A DNA stretch of 64,000 bases, taken from contig NC_015064.1 in the NCBI RefSeq assembly GCF_000178975.2, positions 2,170,001-2,234,000 of the forward strand, given 5' to 3'. Origin of the DNA: Granulicella tundricola MP5ACTX9 (lineage in GTDB: Bacteria > Acidobacteriota > Terriglobia > Terriglobales > Acidobacteriaceae). The notes below the pieces were generated by a model. The model searched no databases, had not been told where the DNA came from, and saw only the letters and a list, made by a program, of their open reading frames with translations. The position numbers and the translations under genes were made by a program. Positions 61,146 through 64,000 of the stretch are shown here, piece by piece (position 1 is the stretch's first letter; the number at the start of each line of letters is the position of its first letter).

Positions 61146-64000
61146 TTACACCTGAGGCTTCGGGCTCAACCGCACGAACTTCCCGGCAGTCGCCTCCCAG
61201 TCAGCGAGCATCGCCTGTGCCAACCCGCTTGCAGCAGTCGCCGCATGCGTCTCAACCAGCGTCCGCAGCGCAGCCTGGCTCTCAAGCTCGACCGCACCGT
61301 ACCCATCCGCAGTCACAAACTCCGGGTGGAACCGTCCATCGCTCACAAAGCTGCCGTCCTCGTCGTAGACCCAGGCCAGGCCGCCCGTCATGCCCGCAGC
61401 AAAGTTGATCCCGGCCCGCCCCAGCACCACGACCTCCCCGCCCGTCATGTACTCGCAGCCATGATCGCCAACGCCTTCAATGACAGCCGTCACACCCGAG
61501 TTCCGCACCGCGAACCGCTCACCGCCGCGCCCCGCAGCGAACAGCTTCCCGCCCGTAGCCCCATACAGAGCCACGTTGCCCAGAATCACATGCTGCCCAC
61601 TGTTCCGCGCCGCATTCCCCCGAGCCTTGATCACAACCTCGCCGCCTGACAAACCCTTGCCGACAAAGTCATTCGCCTGCCCATCCAGCTCAAGCACCAT
61701 GCCCTCAACCAGGAACGCGCCAAACGACTGCCCGGCAGTCCCATGCAGCTTCAGCGACACATCCACAGGCGTCTCAGCCTGCGCCCTCAGCAGTGCAATC
61801 TCACCTGCCAGCCGAGCGCCAACAGCACGATCGCAGTTCGCGATCTGAGCCTCAACCGAGTAAGCCTTACCCTCCGCAATCGCAGCGAGCGCAGGCGCAA
61901 CCCAGCTCTCATCGAGCGGCGGCCCATCCACCGGCTGGTTATTTCTCACGCCCGTCCAGCTCCGCGTAGCCTGTGGCGCAAACGCCAGCATCTCCTCAAG
62001 GTCCAGGCTCCCGTCGAACCGCACCTGCTCCAGCAGATCCGTCCGCCCAATCGCCTCTTCAATCGACCGCAGCCCATAGTGCGCCAGCAGCTTGCGCAGA
62101 TCGTCCGCAAGCTCCTCAAAGAAGCTCACAATATGCTCCGGCTTGCCACGGAACTTCGCCCGCAACTCCGGCTTCTGCGTCGCAATGCCCGTCGGACACG
62201 TATTCAAGTGGCACTGCCGAGCCATATCGCAGCCGATCGCCACCAGCACCGCCGTCCCGAACGCATACTCATCCGCGCCCAGCAACGCAGCCACCAGCAC
62301 ATCGCGCGCCGTTGCCAGCCCGCCGTCCGTACGCAGCTTCACCCGCCCGCGCATATCGTTCTGGATCAGCACCTGCTGCGCCTCGGCCAGCCCAAGCTCC
62401 CACGGATTGCCCGCGTACTTGATGCTTGAAAGCGCCGCAGCCCCCGTACCGCCCGTGTTCCCGGCGATCACGATAAAGTCCGCATAAGCCTTTGCCACAC
62501 CCGCCGCCACAGTGCCAACGCCACGGCTCGAAACCAGCTTCACCCCGACCGCAGCCTTTGGATTCACCCGCTTCAGGTCATAGATCAACTGCGCCAGATC
62601 CTCGATCGAATAAATATCGTGATGCGGCGGAGGCGAGATCAGCGAAACCCCCGGCTGCGCGTGACGCAACCGGGCAATCAGCCCGCTGACCTTATGCCCC
62701 GGAAGCTGGCCGCCCTCACCCGGCTTCGCACCCTGCGCCACCTTGATCTCAATCTCATCCGCATGCGCCAGGTAAGCCGCCGTCACGCCAAAGCGCCCCG
62801 AAGCCACCTGCTTGATGCGGTTATTCTTCAGCAGCGGAGTTTCAGTCGCAGCAGCAACGGAAACCCGTTCCGCCACGGCCGTTCCGCCCTGCCCCTGTGC
62901 AGCGCCGCTCGTAGGCACTGGCACGGCTGCCTCAACCCGATACACCTCCGGGTCCTCGCCGCCTTCACCGGTATTCGAGCGCCCGCCCAGCGTATTCATC
63001 GCAATCGTGATGCACTGATGCGCCTCCGGGCTCAAGCTCCCCAGCGACATCGCACTCGCCACAAACCGCTTGTATAGGCTCGTGCTCGGCTCAACCTCAT
63101 CGACTGAAATCTCCGGCCCGATCGGCTTGATCGCCAGCAGATCCCGCAGCACCGCAGGCTCCCGAGCCAGCAGGTCATCCGTATAAATCTTGAACGCCGC
63201 ATGAGCATCCGCAGGCTTCACACCGGCCCGCGTGCTCCCCACAACAGTCTGCAAAGCCTTCACATTCGGAGGCATCCACGCATGAGGTTCGGAGGTATCG
63301 GACTTCCTGAACCGCACCCATCCATAATCCGGCAAATCCTCAGCAGCAGGCGCAACCGTCTCTGGCAGCCAACCCACACGCAACTGACGATCCAGTTCCT
63401 CAAATCCAATCCCCGAAAGCGGCGCAGGCGTACCCGGGAAGCAATGCTCCACCACGCTCTGATGCAGCCCCAGGATGTCGAACAGATGTGCCCCCCGGTA
63501 GCTATCCACCACCGAGATCCCCATCTTCGACATGATCTTCGCCAGCCCCGCGTCGAACGACTTCAGCATCTTCCGCTCCGCCGCCGCAGCTTCCGGCGCA
63601 CCAAAGCTCTTCGCCGTCTCCAGCGCCAGCCAAGGACAAACCGCACCCGCGCCATACCCAATCAGAATCGCCGCATGATGGATATCCCGCACGTCGCCGG
63701 CCTCAACCGCAAGCCCGGCCAGCGTCCGCAGCCCCGCAGCCACCAGCGCCTGGTGCACAGCACCGGTAGCCATAGCCATCGGCACCGGAATCTTCACATC
63801 CGAACCGTTCTCCGCAGCATGAGCAGACCGGTCCGAGAGCAAAAGAATCTTCGCCCCATTCCGCACCAGCTCGATCGCCTGCTGACAAACCGCATCCAGC
63901 GCCTGCAGCAACGTCAGCTCAGGCGAGAACACGCAAGCCAGCTCCGCCACCGGCAGCTCTTCATTGTGCGGATGCTTCCCATCCCGCAGCGCGTCGATCT
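61146..64000 (-). CDS. gltB: Glutamate synthase large subunit, C-terminal part (5' end outside window)
   Basis: The frame is open to the window edge; the visible part of about 951 residues covers the central, FMN-binding and C-terminal GXGXG domains. Diagnostic segments are GGRSNTGEGGEDPEVY, KVAQGAKPGEGGQLPGHKV, ISPPPHHDIYSIEDLAQLIYDLK, NTGGTGAAALSSIKYAGNPWELGLAE, the 3Fe-4S cysteines in CDMARQCHLNTCPTGIATQ (C-x5-C-x4-C) and a C-terminal GGEVVVLGRAGINFAAGMTGG. The enzyme makes glutamate from glutamine and 2-oxoglutarate. The N-terminal glutaminase domain lies beyond position 64000. A GTG at 63950 is internal and not the true start. Confidence 0.97.
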   Translation of the reverse strand, partial: IDALRDGKHPHNEELPVAELACVFSPELTLLQALDAVCQQAIELVRNGAKILLLSDRSAHAAENGSDVKIPVPMAMATGAVHQALVAAGLRTLAGLAVEAGDVRDIHHAAILIGYGAGAVCPWLALETAKSFGAPEAAAAERKMLKSFDAGLAKIMSKMGISVVDSYRGAHLFDILGLHQSVVEHCFPGTPAPLSGIGFEELDRQLRVGWLPETVAPAAEDLPDYGWVRFRKSDTSEPHAWMPPNVKALQTVVGSTRAGVKPADAHAAFKIYTDDLLAREPAVLRDLLAIKPIGPEISVDEVEPSTSLYKRFVASAMSLGSLSPEAHQCITIAMNTLGGRSNTGEGGEDPEVYRVEAAVPVPTSGAAQGQGGTAVAERVSVAAATETPLLKNNRIKQVASGRFGVTAAYLAHADEIEIKVAQGAKPGEGGQLPGHKVSGLIARLRHAQPGVSLISPPPHHDIYSIEDLAQLIYDLKRVNPKAAVGVKLVSSRGVGTVAAGVAKAYADFIVIAGNTGGTGAAALSSIKYAGNPWELGLAEAQQVLIQNDMRGRVKLRTDGGLATARDVLVAALLGADEYAFGTAVLVAIGCDMARQCHLNTCPTGIATQKPELRAKFRGKPEHIVSFFEELADDLRKLLAHYGLRSIEEAIGRTDLLEQVRFDGSLDLEEMLAFAPQATRSWTGVRNNQPVDGPPLDESWVAPALAAIAEGKAYSVEAQIANCDRAVGARLAGEIALLRAQAETPVDVSLKLHGTAGQSFGAFLVEGMVLELDGQANDFVGKGLSGGEVVIKARGNAARNSGQHVILGNVALYGATGGKLFAAGRGGERFAVRNSGVTAVIEGVGDHGCEYMTGGEVVVLGRAGINFAAGMTGGLAWVYDEDGSFVSDGRFHPEFVTADGYGAVELESQAALRTLVETHAATAASGLAQAMLADWEATAGKFVRLSPKPQV

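Overview
The window looks like chromosomal DNA of a GC-rich Gram-negative soil bacterium, most likely an Acidobacteriota member (Terriglobia/Acidobacteriaceae-like). This is inferred from a GWxTD-domain secreted protein, an outer-membrane barrel with an N-terminal carboxypeptidase-regulatory domain, a Wza/Wzc-type exopolysaccharide system and a high-GC tightly packed gene layout. No rRNA, tRNA or CRISPR array was seen, so the placement cannot be confirmed from this sequence.

Region 1 (1-16.7 kb, + strand) is a chain of overlapping genes. It starts with the C-terminal end of a polysaccharide flippase. A three-protein NRPS/PKS assembly line follows: a stand-alone A-PCP protein, a KS-AT-ACP-aminotransferase-C-A-PCP megasynthase and a C-A-PCP-TE protein. 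Two glycosyltransferases are joined to it by ATGA overlaps. The A-domain pocket residues read as Thr, then Gly-like, then Gly-like. The PKS module has a malonyl-type AT and no reductive domain, and it carries a built-in class III aminotransferase. By colinearity the core would be Thr-C2 with a beta-amine (3,4-diamino-5-hydroxyhexanoyl), then Gly, then Gly, released by the TE. I know of no described product with this core, and this is the best candidate here for an undescribed system.

Region 2 (16.7-36 kb) is an exopolysaccharide locus. It holds glycosyltransferases, two hexapeptide-repeat acetyltransferases, an acyltransferase-3 membrane protein, a Wzc-like chain-length protein with a degenerate kinase domain, a Wza-like export protein, a WecG/TagA-type transferase fused to a STAS domain, an O-antigen polymerase/ligase-like protein and a lipoprotein glycoside hydrolase. 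Scattered among these are an Sfp-type phosphopantetheinyl transferase and a type II thioesterase, the accessory enzymes the assembly line in region 1 needs. The NRPS/PKS and glycan genes therefore probably form one functional unit.

Region 3 (36-51 kb) holds an outer-membrane barrel, the GWxTD protein, a MacA-like adaptor with its ABC ATPase but no adjacent permease, a DNase II-like protein grouped with two small membrane proteins, a 940-residue secreted protein of unknown function and two amino-acid permeases.

Region 4 (51-64 kb) is mostly housekeeping: thiE (interrupted in frame by a short repeat), accC, accB, an M24 peptidase, a Tat-exported metallophosphoesterase, a small HTH protein, an MBL-fold hydrolase, a TraB/GumN protein, a HAD acid phosphatase, a long-chain acyl-CoA ligase and most of gltB.

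Base composition also changes across the window. The + strand is G-rich on the left and C-rich on the right whatever the gene orientation, switching near 26-29 kb. This is the polarity expected of a replication terminus.
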